64,000 nucleotides of DNA from Bacteroidota bacterium (GCA_016721305.1 JADKIH010000015.1:44284-108283); one strand, 5' to 3'; shown: positions 39,438-49,246, counted from the first letter of the stretch. A program made the numbers and translations. The notes: generated from the sequence alone by a model not told the origin.

Positions 39438-42008
39438 ATGTCTGAAAGAGGCAATTTGTCGATTAGTAAGTTTTCCATTCTTTGCCTTTGGCTGCTCCTG
39501 CCTCATTCTTTATGGGCACAGACAATCGTGCGCGGTGTTGTGACTGATGAAAAAACCGGTGATCCTCTCCCCTTCGTAAGTGTACTTATTGAAGGAACTA
39601 CGGTTGGGAAGAATACCGATTTTAACGGACAGTACTTTTTAGAAACGAATGAAACTTCTGCAAAAATTCGTTTTACTCTTGTCGGATATAATACCGTTGT
39701 AAAAGATCTCAAAGTCGGACAATCGCAAATTCTTTCGGTAAAGATGAGTTCAAAATCTCAACAACTGAAGGAAGTAACGGTTGAAGGCACGAAACAGCGA
39801 TATAAGAATAAAGATAATCCGGCAGTAGATTTGATCCGACGTGTAATTGATCATAAAAAATTAAATCGTAAGGAAGATTTTGATTCGTACGAATTAGAGA
39901 AATACGAAAAGGTGCAATTCGCATTGAGTAACGTAAGTGAAAAATTCAAGAACAGACGAATACTAAAGAACTTCCAATTTATCTTCAACAATCTCGATTC
40001 AAATCAGATGCCGGGCAAGGTAATCTTACCGGCCTATTTGCAGGAAACCTTGTCGGATGTTTACTACATAAAAAATCCGCAAAGGCAAAAAGAGATTGTT
40101 ACCGCGCAATCGAAAGTCAAGTTTGATCGCCTCAACAACGATGGTATCGGAACTTTTATCGGCTACCTCTATCAGGATGTGAACATTTATAACAATACGG
40201 TTCCGATTCTGACAAATCAATTTATCAGTCCAATCTCTGATAACGGTCCGCTCTTTTACAAGTACTACATTCTTGATACCGTGATGCTCGGCTATACACG
40301 GTGTTATCACATGTCATTTTATCCCCGGAATAAAGCCGACTTCGTTTTTCAGGGAGAACTTTGGATTACGTTCGACACGACTTACGCTGTCAGAAAAAAT
40401 GAAATGATGGTGAGCCCTGACATCAATCTGAACTTCGTAAAAGAGTTAAAGCTCACACAAGAATACGTCGAAGTGCGGTCGGGAGAGTACCTATTGAGCA
40501 CGGATAATATTTCGATCGACTTTGGAATCGGTGAGAACGGGCTGGGAATATTTGGGCAACGGGCACTGAGTTATAAAAACTACAAACTAAACAATCGAAA
40601 ACTCGATCAATTCTACGATGGGCTTGCAGTTGAAATGCAGGATTCGGCTTCGACTAAAGGAGAAAGCTACTTTGCAACTCATCGCCATCAGGAACTGACA
40701 CGCTCGGAGCAAGGAGTATATTCGATGATTGATAGTGTACAAAAAGTCCCCCTATTCAGACATACGGTCAGTTTATTGGAAATGATACTTGTTGGATATA
40801 AAGATTTCGGCGCTGTTGAAATCGGACCTCTAGGGACATTTTACAGTTACCATCCGATTGAAGGAAATCGAATTCGTTTTGGCGGCCGCACTACTCGCCA
40901 ATTCAGTCCTCGCGTAGAACTTGAAGGCTATGCCATTTACGGATTTAAGGATGAAAAATGGAAATACTATTTTGGAGTAAGAAAAGCTTTAGGAAAATCA
41001 TCGTATCTTGATTTCCCTCAGAAAAACATCAAAGTATCCTATTCGCATGAGACAAAAATTCCGGGTTTGGAATTAAACTTTGTACACGAGGATAATTTTT
41101 TACTTTCCATTAAGCGAGGTGACAATACGAAACTCATTTACAAGAAAGAATTTAATCTGGAATATGTAAGTGAATTCCCGAACCATTTCAGTTATACCCT
41201 CGGATTTAAGAACCGCGAAGAAACTCCGGCCGGCACATTGCATTTCAATACAGAAAACTATAATGACACGCTCAGCAATGTAGTCGATAACATCACTACC
41301 TCAACGATGAGTATTGCATTGCGCTATGCACCACATGAGCAATTCTATCAGGGAAAAAGTTTCCGGAAACCGATGCACAATGAGTACCCGATTTTACAAG
41401 TCAGATACGAACGCTCATTCAAAGGCTTCCTTCACAGCGATTATTCATTCCAGAAGTTAACTGTAAATATTTTTAAGCGACTCAATTTATCGCCGATAGG
41501 TTATTCAAATCTCGAGATTGAAGCAGGAAAAGTTTTCGGAACAGTTCCTTATCCGCTGTTGGAAATTCACAGGGCTAATCAAACTTTTTCCTATCAGATG
41601 CAATCATACAATCTGATGAACTTCCTCGAGTTTGTGAGTGATGAATACGCATCGATCAATTACACACATTTCTTCAACGGATTTTTCTTCAATAAAATTC
41701 CGCTCTTTAAGAAACTGAAGTGGCGTGAGGTTGCGAGCGTGAAAATGATATACGGCCGAATTACCGATGCAAACAACCCCGATTTAAATCCCGGCTTGTT
41801 TAAGCTTCCGGTACAGACGGATGGTTCTCCCCTCACCTATTCACTTTCTGCTCGTCCATATATGGAAGCCAGCATCGGTATTGCAAATATTTTCAAAATC
41901 TTCCGAATCGATCTGATCCGACGAATCAATTACCTCGAGCATGCGAATGTATCGGAGTATGGGGTTAGGGGGATGTTTAAGTTTGATTTTTTAGTAAGTT
42001 GTAAGTAG
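39438..42008 (+). CDS. DUF5686 / carboxypeptidase-regulatory-like outer-membrane protein
   Basis: About 856 residues from ATG 39438 (MSERGNLSISK, then signal IFLCLWLLLPHSLWAQ-like). The N-terminal carboxypeptidase-D regulatory domain is clear (VRGVVTDEKTGDPLPFVSVL; KNTDFNGQYFLETN; LKEVTVEG). The rest matches the DUF5686 pattern (DLIRRVIDHKKLNRKEDFDS, YDVYYIKNPQRQKEIV-like, FVFQGELWITFDTTYAVRK) and ends in a beta barrel (YGVRGMFKFDF). Members are common in Bacteroidota; function is unknown but outer-membrane location is likely. The last codons (FLVSCK and stop) are formed by the first units of a heptamer array, so the natural C-terminus probably ended near FKFDF. Confidence 0.85.
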   Translation: MSERGNLSISKFSILCLWLLLPHSLWAQTIVRGVVTDEKTGDPLPFVSVLIEGTTVGKNTDFNGQYFLETNETSAKIRFTLVGYNTVVKDLKVGQSQILSVKMSSKSQQLKEVTVEGTKQRYKNKDNPAVDLIRRVIDHKKLNRKEDFDSYELEKYEKVQFALSNVSEKFKNRRILKNFQFIFNNLDSNQMPGKVILPAYLQETLSDVYYIKNPQRQKEIVTAQSKVKFDRLNNDGIGTFIGYLYQDVNIYNNTVPILTNQFISPISDNGPLFYKYYILDTVMLGYTRCYHMSFYPRNKADFVFQGELWITFDTTYAVRKNEMMVSPDINLNFVKELKLTQEYVEVRSGEYLLSTDNISIDFGIGENGLGIFGQRALSYKNYKLNNRKLDQFYDGLAVEMQDSASTKGESYFATHRHQELTRSEQGVYSMIDSVQKVPLFRHTVSLLEMILVGYKDFGAVEIGPLGTFYSYHPIEGNRIRFGGRTTRQFSPRVELEGYAIYGFKDEKWKYYFGVRKALGKSSYLDFPQKNIKVSYSHETKIPGLELNFVHEDNFLLSIKRGDNTKLIYKKEFNLEYVSEFPNHFSYTLGFKNREETPAGTLHFNTENYNDTLSNVVDNITTSTMSIALRYAPHEQFYQGKSFRKPMHNEYPILQVRYERSFKGFLHSDYSFQKLTVNIFKRLNLSPIGYSNLEIEAGKVFGTVPYPLLEIHRANQTFSYQMQSYNLMNFLEFVSDEYASINYTHFFNGFFFNKIPLFKKLKWREVASVKMIYGRITDANNPDLNPGLFKLPVQTDGSPLTYSLSARPYMEASIGIANIFKIFRIDLIRRINYLEHANVSEYGVRGMFKFDFLVSCK

Positions 42009-42119
42009 TAAGTTGACTAGTGGTTAGGAGCTGGATTAGTAAACGGGGACTGAGAAGATCAAAGGAAGCGGTTGGTCGTTGGTCGTTGGTAATTAGAAAT
42101 TAGTAATTGGTAATTAGAA
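41993..42119. repeat. Heptamer repeats spanning the DUF5686 stop codon
   Basis: Two stretches of 7-nt periodic sequence are visible. 41993-42016 reads as AGTAAGT, TGTAAGT, AGTAAGT, TGAC and contains the stop codon of the upstream gene. 42070-42119 reads as GTTGGTC (twice), GTTGGTA, ATTAGAA, ATTAGTA, ATTGGTA, ATTAGAA. Confidence 0.8.
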
Positions 42120-42120
42120 C

Positions 42121-42345
42121 GTCGCAACCCGTAACTCGCAACCCGCAACCCCTTACTTTTGCAGTAAGTGATCATGATCGTGTACTTGGATGCGGAGGTG
42201 GATGTTTAAAGTTTCGCTTCGCAACCCGCCACCCGCAACTCGCAACTCGCAACCCACAACCCCTTACTTTTGCAGTAAGTGATCATGATCGTGTACTTGT
42301 ATGCGGAGGTGGATGTTTAAAGTTTCGCTTCGCAACCCGCAACCA
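42121..42345. repeat. Two tandem 84-bp cores with CGCAACC heptamer linkers (111-bp period)
   Basis: Copies at 42146-42229 and 42257-42340 are nearly identical; one difference is GGATG versus GTATG at the middle. Each begins CAACCCCTTACTTTTGCAG, has a small hairpin (CTTAC/GTAAG), the palindrome GATCATGATC, and ends GTTTCGCTTCGCAACCCGC. Before, between and after them are heptamers (CGCAACC, CGTAACT, CGCAACT). The open frames that cross this region are repeat artefacts. The rest of the 568-bp gap holds the promoter at 42364. Confidence 0.85.
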
Positions 42346-42363
42346 AAAAATCCTCCATCCGCT

Positions 42364-42393
42364 TTTGTGACGTCGGATTTCGGGCTATCTTTG
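42364..42393 (+). promoter_or_regulatory. Bacteroidota-type promoter upstream of the DUF4833 gene
   Basis: TTTG (42364-42367), an 18-nt spacer, then TATCTTTG (42386-42393). It matches TTTG-N19-TAnnTTTG within one base of spacing. The leader to ATG 42577 would be about 175 nt. Confidence 0.65.
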
Positions 42394-42576
42394 CAGCGCG
42401 AAAAATGGTCTTTTTCTGTCTATTGTCGCTTTTCCGGATTCCTCCGTGGAATTCTGTTTTGGAAAATTGGTTTTGTATATGACTACAATCCACTGAACTC
42501 CAACAACTTAACAACGAAAAGTCGGCTTAGGGAATGCATCATTTTGCACAGTAACTGAAATTGACCTATTGGGAGA

Positions 42577-43128
42577 ATGTTCACTATCAGCAAATACCTT
42601 TCTTTTATTTTAATCATGATGCTAGGCGCTTCAGAGTCGAGTGTTGTGAAGGTATTTCCTGTTCCGCCTGTAAATGACAATTCGCTTTTTTACGTGCAGA
42701 GAAGCAAGAACACCAATGCGATCATTTACGAATTGAATAAGCTGTCTGACGGGACGCCGGACCCTAACAATCCGATCAGCATTTATTGGATTCGTTATGC
42801 CGAAGACAGCACCACAGAGGCTCTCTCCTATATTCAAAGCAAGTATGCTTACGGTTTGAATTTTCGTCCTTATAACGGACAAAAGAATGCATACGTTCTT
42901 CAATTTGTATCGTACTCAAAAAAGACGATGTATTTACTTCCGACTGCCAATGGTAAAAAGTATGCGGTCTTTACAAATATCAACGGCAAGCTGAGCGAAT
43001 TGAAACGCATTTTTATCATGCTCAATGGCGGAACATTTTGGTTTCCGACAATTGAATATGTAGAGTTAACGGGGAAAGATCCCGGAACGCAGGCTGTAGT
43101 TTCCGAGCGATTTATTCCAAAGCGATAA
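42577..43128 (+). CDS. DUF4833 family secreted protein
   Basis: The 183-residue product has an N-terminal hydrophobic leader (YLSFILIMMLGASES) and the recognisable DUF4833 pattern: VFPVPPVNDNSLFYVQRSKN, NAIIYELNKL, ISIYWIRYAEDSTTEALSYI and YAYGLNFRPY. The family is small, Bacteroidota-rich and of unknown function; members are exported and predicted to be beta-rich. It is convergent with the adenine deaminase gene 7 bp away, without an obvious terminator. Confidence 0.8.
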   Translation: MFTISKYLSFILIMMLGASESSVVKVFPVPPVNDNSLFYVQRSKNTNAIIYELNKLSDGTPDPNNPISIYWIRYAEDSTTEALSYIQSKYAYGLNFRPYNGQKNAYVLQFVSYSKKTMYLLPTANGKKYAVFTNINGKLSELKRIFIMLNGGTFWFPTIEYVELTGKDPGTQAVVSERFIPKR

Positions 43129-43135
43129 TTACGTT

Positions 43136-44785
43136 TTATACTTTTTCCATTCCAGGTGTAAACAGTAGTTTAAACTCATTTCCATCAAACAATCCCTTGT
43201 CGCTTAATTTCAAATGCGGAATTACCAGCAGAGCCATAAAGGATAACGTCATAAATGGCGCGCCTAATTTAGAACCGGCACGCTTCGACATTGCATCGAT
43301 TGCCGTGTATTGCTCAGCAATTTCGAATCCATCGTTTGTACTCATCAGTCCGGCGACCGGTAAAGCAACAACGTTTTCTTCTTTGCCATTAACACAACTG
43401 ACACCACCCTGATGTTTGATTACAAGATTAACAGCACGGGCAAGACTTTCATCATCGCAGCCGACAGCAACGATATTATGTGAATCATGTGCAACAGAAG
43501 AAGCCAGTGCGCCGCTTTTCAATCCGAAGTTTCTGATGTATGCTTTTGCAACAGGCGCATCGAAATAGCGATTTACAACTACCATTTTCAGAACGTCATT
43601 AGCAATATCACATTGCCATTCTCCATTCTTCACCGGCAAAGTCAGTTCGAGGCGATTGGTGATCAATTGACCGTCGAGTGCTTCAATCACCGGAATAGTT
43701 TTTAAATCGGAAGCCTTTACTGCAAAATCGGAAGGACTTTTCGGAGTACAAGAAAACTGATTGATGCTAGTAGCCTTCGTACGCTGAATAAATGTCTGTC
43801 CGTTCTTCGCAACCAATTGACCATTCACATAAGTTTCCATGACACGGAAATTCGTGAGATCCTCGGCAACGATAAAATCGGCATGATCACCGACGCGCAA
43901 CAGACCGACATCAAGTTTATAATGCTCGACCGGGTTGACACATGCAACTCGAATCACTTTATAGATATCAACGCCCTTTGCCACAGCCCGTGCGCATAAC
44001 TGATTGATGTGACCTTGCACCAGGCTATCAGGATGTTTATCATCGCTGCAGAACATCATCATTTCCGAATGATCATTAAGCAAAGGGGCCAATGCTTCAA
44101 AATTCTTTGCAGCACTACCTTCGCGAATGATAATTTTCATTCCGTACTTTAATTTATCTGAAGCCTCTTCCGCCGTAAAGCACTCATGGTCGGTTGAGAT
44201 GCCGGCATCGATATATTGTTTAGCTTGTTCTCCGCGAAGTCCGGGAGCATGTCCATCGACAGGTTTACCCAGACGATGGGCGGCTGCAATTTTCGCCATT
44301 ACCTCAGCATCTTTAAAAAGCACACCCGGGAAATTCATCATCTCGCTGAGGTATTTTATCTCAGGCATTTTCAAGAGCTCTTCGACCTGATCGGATTTTA
44401 ATTCCGCACCGGCTGTTTCGAAAGTTGTTGCAGGAACACAGCTTGGAGCTCCGAAATTAAATTTGAATGGAACAGATTTACCATTTTCAATCATATAATG
44501 TACACCTTCTACGCCGCACACATTGGCAATCTCGTGCGGATCGCTCACTGTAGCCACCGTTCCGTGAATAACGGCCAGTCGGGCGAATTCCGACGGAATC
44601 AGCATTGAGCTTTCAATGTGTATATGAGAATCTACAAAGCCGGGAAGAATAATTCCCGTTTCCACTTCTTCATTAGTATTTAATCGGCGAACGGAAGTAA
44701 TTTTCCCTCCAGCAACAACAAATTCTGCCGGATAAATTTCCTTAGCGAAAACATCGAGGAAGAGATGACGTTTGATCAATGACAT
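43136..44785 (-). CDS. ade: Adenine deaminase
   Basis: The 549-residue protein is an amidohydrolase-fold enzyme converting adenine to hypoxanthine and ammonia for purine salvage. Features of the Ade family are clear: GFVDSHIHIESSML (HxH metal ligands at 54 and 56), SDPHEIANVCG, VDGHAPGLRG, GISTDHECFTAEEA, MMMFCSDDKHPDSL, and the C-terminal GGVSCVNGKEE and LPVAGLMST blocks. Length matches the family (about 540-590). The gene is complete and starts 17 bp after the O-antigen ligase-like gene, so the two may be co-transcribed without a functional link. Confidence 0.95.
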   Translation of the reverse strand: MSLIKRHLFLDVFAKEIYPAEFVVAGGKITSVRRLNTNEEVETGIILPGFVDSHIHIESSMLIPSEFARLAVIHGTVATVSDPHEIANVCGVEGVHYMIENGKSVPFKFNFGAPSCVPATTFETAGAELKSDQVEELLKMPEIKYLSEMMNFPGVLFKDAEVMAKIAAAHRLGKPVDGHAPGLRGEQAKQYIDAGISTDHECFTAEEASDKLKYGMKIIIREGSAAKNFEALAPLLNDHSEMMMFCSDDKHPDSLVQGHINQLCARAVAKGVDIYKVIRVACVNPVEHYKLDVGLLRVGDHADFIVAEDLTNFRVMETYVNGQLVAKNGQTFIQRTKATSINQFSCTPKSPSDFAVKASDLKTIPVIEALDGQLITNRLELTLPVKNGEWQCDIANDVLKMVVVNRYFDAPVAKAYIRNFGLKSGALASSVAHDSHNIVAVGCDDESLARAVNLVIKHQGGVSCVNGKEENVVALPVAGLMSTNDGFEIAEQYTAIDAMSKRAGSKLGAPFMTLSFMALLVIPHLKLSDKGLFDGNEFKLLFTPGMEKV

Positions 44786-44802
44786 AATTGGTAATAATTA
44801 AT

Positions 44803-46887
44803 TTATTGTTTTGCGCCAACGGCTAATTGAAACAATTCCGGGAGTACAGGTGTGGATAAATCCGATAGCCCTCGGTATTGCTTGAGTACTTCTTTTCGAT
44901 TATTGAGAAACAAAGATACTTTACTTACGACACTTGTATCAGAAATTGTTTTCAGGGAATCATCCATACGATTAGCCAGGATAACATAAAGCGCTTCCTC
45001 ATATTTAAAATTCATGACGATTTGATTTGTAATGGGGCGCAATGAATCTATTGTAGCAAATGCGCCTGCCACATTTCCCTGATTAAAATACACTGTAGCA
45101 AGATTGACACGACAATCGATACAATTTCGTGAATAGCTTAATGCCCTTTGGTAGTAATAAACAGCACTATCCTTTTGTCCCGTGTTGTCCATAGCAGTTC
45201 CCAAATCGTTCAGCAGTCGAATCTGATAAGGATTTTTAGAGAATGCCGTACGGTACAAACGAAGAGCTTCCTCTTTCTGCCCGGATTGAAAACGCGCCAT
45301 CCCCTGATACCATTCATAAGGCATACCGGTATAATCGAGCGGAGTATAGTATGAAATTGACTTATCCTCTTCCCGAATCATTCGCGGGTAGTTACGATTG
45401 ACTTGCGACTGAACTAAAATTTTGGTGTGAAGATCGGCATTGAGTCTTTTGGCCGAAACATAAATTGCGAAGAAAGAAAACACCAGTGTTAGAACAGGGA
45501 CGAAAGCACTCAGGTTAATTTCTTTCTTATCCTCTTTAGGTTCCATTGCAAATATGAATGCCGTAAACAACATCACGAGTAACTCCGGATAAATTCTCGA
45601 GCGAGGATAGCTGAACATTGATGCTACTAAAAAGCTCACGATTCCGAGGCAAAGGACGAATACAAAAAAACGAGCTTCGTGATTCTCAAGCTTTTTTAAT
45701 AGCTGCTTTGCCTTTATGAAAATCAGAATAAAAAATAGCAGATATAATACTATTCCCGGCAGACCCTGTTCGGCAAATACGAGGAGATAGTCATTGTGAG
45801 GATGTTCAAAACTGAGCAAGCCCGAATCCAGATGCAAAGTTCCACCGATTCCATACGAAGGATTCACCAGTCGCCAATTATTCAATCCGACACCGATTAC
45901 CGGATGGTCTTTGATCATACGGAAACTATTCCGCCAAATCAATATTCGATCGAACGTGCTGTTACTATTTTCAGCCGACGTTTTTTCGAGCATTTCAGGA
46001 TGCTGAATGTAAGTACTCACCTTTCCGAATTTAGACAACGGCGAACTTATGTCAGAGACAACGCCCAGAAAGACAAAGAGCGAAATAGCACCCTTAATTC
46101 CCATAGCCAGAAAAGCAGCGAGCAACCCTTTTCTTTGCTTGGGAGAAACCAGTTCCGGTTTGTTTTTAATGATCAGGATAAAGAAGATAATACAAATGAC
46201 GGACAATGCAATCCAGCTGGAAAGACTTTGCAATACGATGATGTAAGCGAGAGCAGCAATAAAAGAAGCTATGTGCAACGCCTTCCATTTTCCCGAGTCT
46301 TTCAGCATTCCAAATACACAAATAGGAAACAGAATGACTAATACATCCGAAAAAAAGTTTTTATTCGACAGCGTCGATGCCAGGAATGAAGAGAACTTAA
46401 TCGGCTCGTCGTGCAGATAATTTAGAATTAACGGAATGGATTGTCCGGTAGCAATTACGGAGAAGAGCAAAACACCAACAGATACAAAACGCGTAATTTT
46501 AAAGTAGTCGATTTGTTCCCTCTTTATGAGCAAAATTGAAATAAGCAGGAATACCCCAAATGACGCAATTCGTACCCATTCGGTTATGGCATCGCCCGGG
46601 TTAATGGCTGAGAGATAGCTTACAAACATCCAAAGTAGCGAAGCTCCATAGACGATAAGGGTACTTTTAGAAACTGAAGGAAGAACGATTTGTTTTTTAC
46701 GAAGAATAAGAATCGAAGCTCCAAGTAAGAATACAGAAAGTACAAGAAACCGCGGATTGAGATCCGGATCAAAAGCCGGGCGGTACCAGATCAATGGCAT
46801 GATCACAAAAACAAAGACTAAAAGTCCGCCTATGCCGGAAATGATTCGCCCCATATGAAGAGTTACTGGCAGTTTAATTTCATGCAT
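44803..46887 (-). CDS. O-antigen ligase/polymerase-like (Wzy_C) membrane protein with TPR tail
   Basis: The 694-residue protein has ten or more predicted membrane helices over residues about 10-450 (e.g. ISGIGGLLVFVFVIMPLIWY, IILIFIKAKQ-type loops). The large loop carries the Wzy_C/WaaL hallmark: DHPVIGVGLNNWRLVNPSYG and FEHPHNDYLLVFAEQGLPGI. The C-terminal 220 residues are TPR-like (RLLNDLGTAMDNTGQKDSAV; DCRVNLATVYFNQGNVAGAF). The family ligates or polymerises surface glycans in the periplasm. It is divergent from a Wzz-like chain-length protein across 61 bp containing a palindrome (46913-46925, ACTAAA/TTTAGT), which fits a shared glycan role. Confidence 0.85.
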   Translation of the reverse strand: MHEIKLPVTLHMGRIISGIGGLLVFVFVIMPLIWYRPAFDPDLNPRFLVLSVFLLGASILILRKKQIVLPSVSKSTLIVYGASLLWMFVSYLSAINPGDAITEWVRIASFGVFLLISILLIKREQIDYFKITRFVSVGVLLFSVIATGQSIPLILNYLHDEPIKFSSFLASTLSNKNFFSDVLVILFPICVFGMLKDSGKWKALHIASFIAALAYIIVLQSLSSWIALSVICIIFFILIIKNKPELVSPKQRKGLLAAFLAMGIKGAISLFVFLGVVSDISSPLSKFGKVSTYIQHPEMLEKTSAENSNSTFDRILIWRNSFRMIKDHPVIGVGLNNWRLVNPSYGIGGTLHLDSGLLSFEHPHNDYLLVFAEQGLPGIVLYLLFFILIFIKAKQLLKKLENHEARFFVFVLCLGIVSFLVASMFSYPRSRIYPELLVMLFTAFIFAMEPKEDKKEINLSAFVPVLTLVFSFFAIYVSAKRLNADLHTKILVQSQVNRNYPRMIREEDKSISYYTPLDYTGMPYEWYQGMARFQSGQKEEALRLYRTAFSKNPYQIRLLNDLGTAMDNTGQKDSAVYYYQRALSYSRNCIDCRVNLATVYFNQGNVAGAFATIDSLRPITNQIVMNFKYEEALYVILANRMDDSLKTISDTSVVSKVSLFLNNRKEVLKQYRGLSDLSTPVLPELFQLAVGAKQ

Positions 46888-46948
46888 TTTACAAAATCTT
46901 TCGAAAAGTGATACTAAATTTTAGTAAAATTACCCTGAATACGATTTT

Positions 46949-47926
46949 ATGGCTGAACCGATCCCTTCTCCCGCGGAAAAACGCACAAATACGAACACAC
47001 ATTCAATACTCACCTATCTGATCAAGAGAAAGTGGAAGTATCTCTTTGTCGTGGCATTATGTGGAATATCGTGTGCTTTATTTTTAAAGTTCAGGGTGTT
47101 GGATTATTCTGCCTCCTCCTCCTTCTTCGTCAACGACATTCAGGTATTAAGCTCGGCGCAGGTAGATTTGAAGTCGCTTGACAATCTATCGCCGGCCGAC
47201 AATTTCGCCAGAATTTACCAGCAGGTTAATTCGACTGAAATGCTTGTTCATCTGATTGAAAAGTTTGATCTATGCAGACATTACCATATTGATACAACGG
47301 AAGAGTTTTATCGTCAAAAAGCCATTTCACATTTATCGAATAAAATATCTGTTTCAAAAACTCCTTTCAATACAATAGTAGTAACGGTGAGTGATAAGTA
47401 CAGGTACTTCGCTCCCGATATTGCCAATGAAATACTTTCTTATTTGAACATCATGAATAAGAAATTCTACATCGAAAATCTGGAAAAAAAATTATCGATT
47501 TCACATGCTTTTTTAAAGCAGATGAAAGACGACAATGATCAAAAGAGCAAAAGCCTGGATTCTCTAATCATTGAAATCAGAGGATTGGTAGGCACATCCT
47601 CTGAAAAATCGCTACCCTTTTGGCTGAGTCAGCAAGACAGGCTTCGCACTTTGGTTTCAAACATTGAAAACTCGACTCATGATTTGATGAATTCGGAGCG
47701 CTTGTATAATCTGGCACTTCAGGCGATGTCGCAAAAAGATTTCCCGACTATTACCATAGTAAGAACAGCCATGCCGGCTTCGCGTTCAAATGCATTCATG
47801 GCCATCGGTTATTCGCTTTTATTGTGTCTGGCCGTCTCAGCAGTACTCATATTCCAGGCATATATACGTTTAGAGTATTCGGACTACATTCGTTTGTTTA
47901 TTAAATCGAATTCGGTCAATCGCTAA
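46949..47926 (+). CDS. Wzz-like polysaccharide chain-length/export protein
   Basis: The 325-residue protein has an N-terminal cytoplasmic leader, a first membrane helix (YLFVVALCGISCALFLKF, about 32-49) and a second near the end (GYSLLLCLAVSAVLIFQAY, about 285-303). Between them is a periplasmic domain with YSASSSFFVNDIQVL, IARIYQQVNS-type and coiled-coil regions. That is the Wzz/PCP fold with two helices. The kinase domain seen in Wzc is absent. It begins 61 bp from the divergent O-antigen ligase-like gene and is followed by ispD 20 bp downstream. Confidence 0.75.
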   Translation: MAEPIPSPAEKRTNTNTHSILTYLIKRKWKYLFVVALCGISCALFLKFRVLDYSASSSFFVNDIQVLSSAQVDLKSLDNLSPADNFARIYQQVNSTEMLVHLIEKFDLCRHYHIDTTEEFYRQKAISHLSNKISVSKTPFNTIVVTVSDKYRYFAPDIANEILSYLNIMNKKFYIENLEKKLSISHAFLKQMKDDNDQKSKSLDSLIIEIRGLVGTSSEKSLPFWLSQQDRLRTLVSNIENSTHDLMNSERLYNLALQAMSQKDFPTITIVRTAMPASRSNAFMAIGYSLLLCLAVSAVLIFQAYIRLEYSDYIRLFIKSNSVNR

Positions 47927-47946
47927 ATTCTTCGGCTATTTAGGCC

Positions 47947-48621
47947 ATGAAAAGATATGTTGTGATTGTTGCGGGAGGATCGGGAACACGAATGGGAACA
48001 TCTACGCCCAAGCAGTTCTTGCTTTTAAATGGCCGACCGTTGCTTATGCACACAATTGAATCTTTCGACAAAGCGGGATGCAGTGGCAACATAATCGTGG
48101 TACTTCCGCAGAAGGAGACCGGACAATGGCAACAGCTCACCGAGACCTATAATTTTAACACGAAGCACACAGTAATTGCCGGAGGCATGACACGTTCCGA
48201 ATCAGTACGCAACGGGTTGAGCCATGTTCCTGCCGAATCTATCGTAGCGATTCACGATGGTGTGAGACCTTTAGCCAGTCTGGAATTAATTAATCGTTGC
48301 TTTGAGAGTGCTATAGAAACAGGTAATGCAATTCCCGCCATTCCTGTAGTTGATTCGCTTCGCAAAATAGCAGGTGATAAAAATACCGTAGCCGACCGTG
48401 AAGTCTTTCGTATCATTCAAACACCACAGTGTTTTAGATCGCACGAATTGAAAAAAGCATATTCGCAGGCAGGATCACATAGTTTTAGTGACGATGCAAC
48501 TGTTTTTGAAAAAGACGGACATGCGATCAATCTTGTAGAAGGCGAAAGAACCAATATCAAAGTTACCGTTATGCATGATTTGATGATAGCATCATCGATC
48601 CTCAATGCACGCGAGCACTAA
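47947..48621 (+). CDS. ispD: 2-C-methyl-D-erythritol 4-phosphate cytidylyltransferase
   Basis: The 224-residue enzyme couples CTP with methylerythritol phosphate in the MEP route to isoprenoids. It shows the nucleotidyltransferase signature AGGSGTRMGTSTPKQFL (about residues 9-25), the IspD blocks VIAGGMTRSESVRNGL and IVAIHDGVRPL, and a final ERTNIKVTVMHDL segment. It follows the Wzz-like gene on the same strand and is convergent with the DUF4468 gene 3 bp away. It is complete and intact. Confidence 0.95.
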   Translation: MKRYVVIVAGGSGTRMGTSTPKQFLLLNGRPLLMHTIESFDKAGCSGNIIVVLPQKETGQWQQLTETYNFNTKHTVIAGGMTRSESVRNGLSHVPAESIVAIHDGVRPLASLELINRCFESAIETGNAIPAIPVVDSLRKIAGDKNTVADREVFRIIQTPQCFRSHELKKAYSQAGSHSFSDDATVFEKDGHAINLVEGERTNIKVTVMHDLMIASSILNAREH

Positions 48622-48624
48622 GAA

Positions 48625-49194
48625 CTACCAACTATCCTTATCCTTTACTGACTTAGCATGCGTGAGCGCATCGCGGAGAGATGCGATTGTTTCAATGGCA
48701 TACTTATCAAGCTGTGTCAGGAAGTCGCTATAGGCATTCGTATAGGAAGGCGACTTCGTATCCATCCATTTTTCACAGGCGAAATACGAGAGCTGTTTCC
48801 AGTTAAATTCCGTCAGCTCATATTTGTATCGGCCATCCTTTGCCGCAACAGTAATTGTGTATTGAGTAATTCCGGCATCCGTACGGGTTCCTTCTTTATC
48901 GGGTGGATTCGACATCCGGAAACGAGGTTTACCAATCATTTTATGTGCGGTAGAATCGTTGGTGCGAATTACCTCCGTTGGGTTTTTATAGTAGGAATGA
49001 AACCAGTCGTTGATACGGCGATAAAGTTCATCGGCCGAAACGCCTTTTACTTCGATCACTCCCTCATAGGTGATGAGCTTCGTAATAGAATCAGTTGGAA
49101 GTGTTACTGGAGTTGCCACACTTGGCTTTTGAGCAGCAGCAAGCATAGAAATAGAAATCAGGCAGAGAGCCGCGAGGATTTTCTTCATTGACAT
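48625..49194 (-). CDS. DUF4468-type secreted protein
   Basis: From ATG 49194 (MSMKKILAALCL; ATG 49188 is also possible) the product is 189 residues with a signal peptide ending LAAAQ. The DUF4468 TBP-like fold is indicated by ITYEGVIEVKGVSADELYRR, INDWFHSYYKNPTEVI, GKPRFRM and ITVAAKDGRYKYELTEFNW. These Bacteroidota proteins are exported and of unknown function. An upstream extension to 49236 lacks signal-peptide logic and is not preferred. Confidence 0.75.
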   Translation of the reverse strand: MSMKKILAALCLISISMLAAAQKPSVATPVTLPTDSITKLITYEGVIEVKGVSADELYRRINDWFHSYYKNPTEVIRTNDSTAHKMIGKPRFRMSNPPDKEGTRTDAGITQYTITVAAKDGRYKYELTEFNWKQLSYFACEKWMDTKSPSYTNAYSDFLTQLDKYAIETIASLRDALTHAKSVKDKDSW

Positions 49195-49246
49195 GGAATA
49201 ATTGATTAGGTAAAAGTAGGTAAAAAGTCTGTTCAAATTCTATCGA

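Noticed and set aside
42107..42558. Two open frames across the 42-kb repeats
   Set aside because: Their codons are translations of the duplicated core and heptamers, and they overlap the promoter of the DUF4833 gene.
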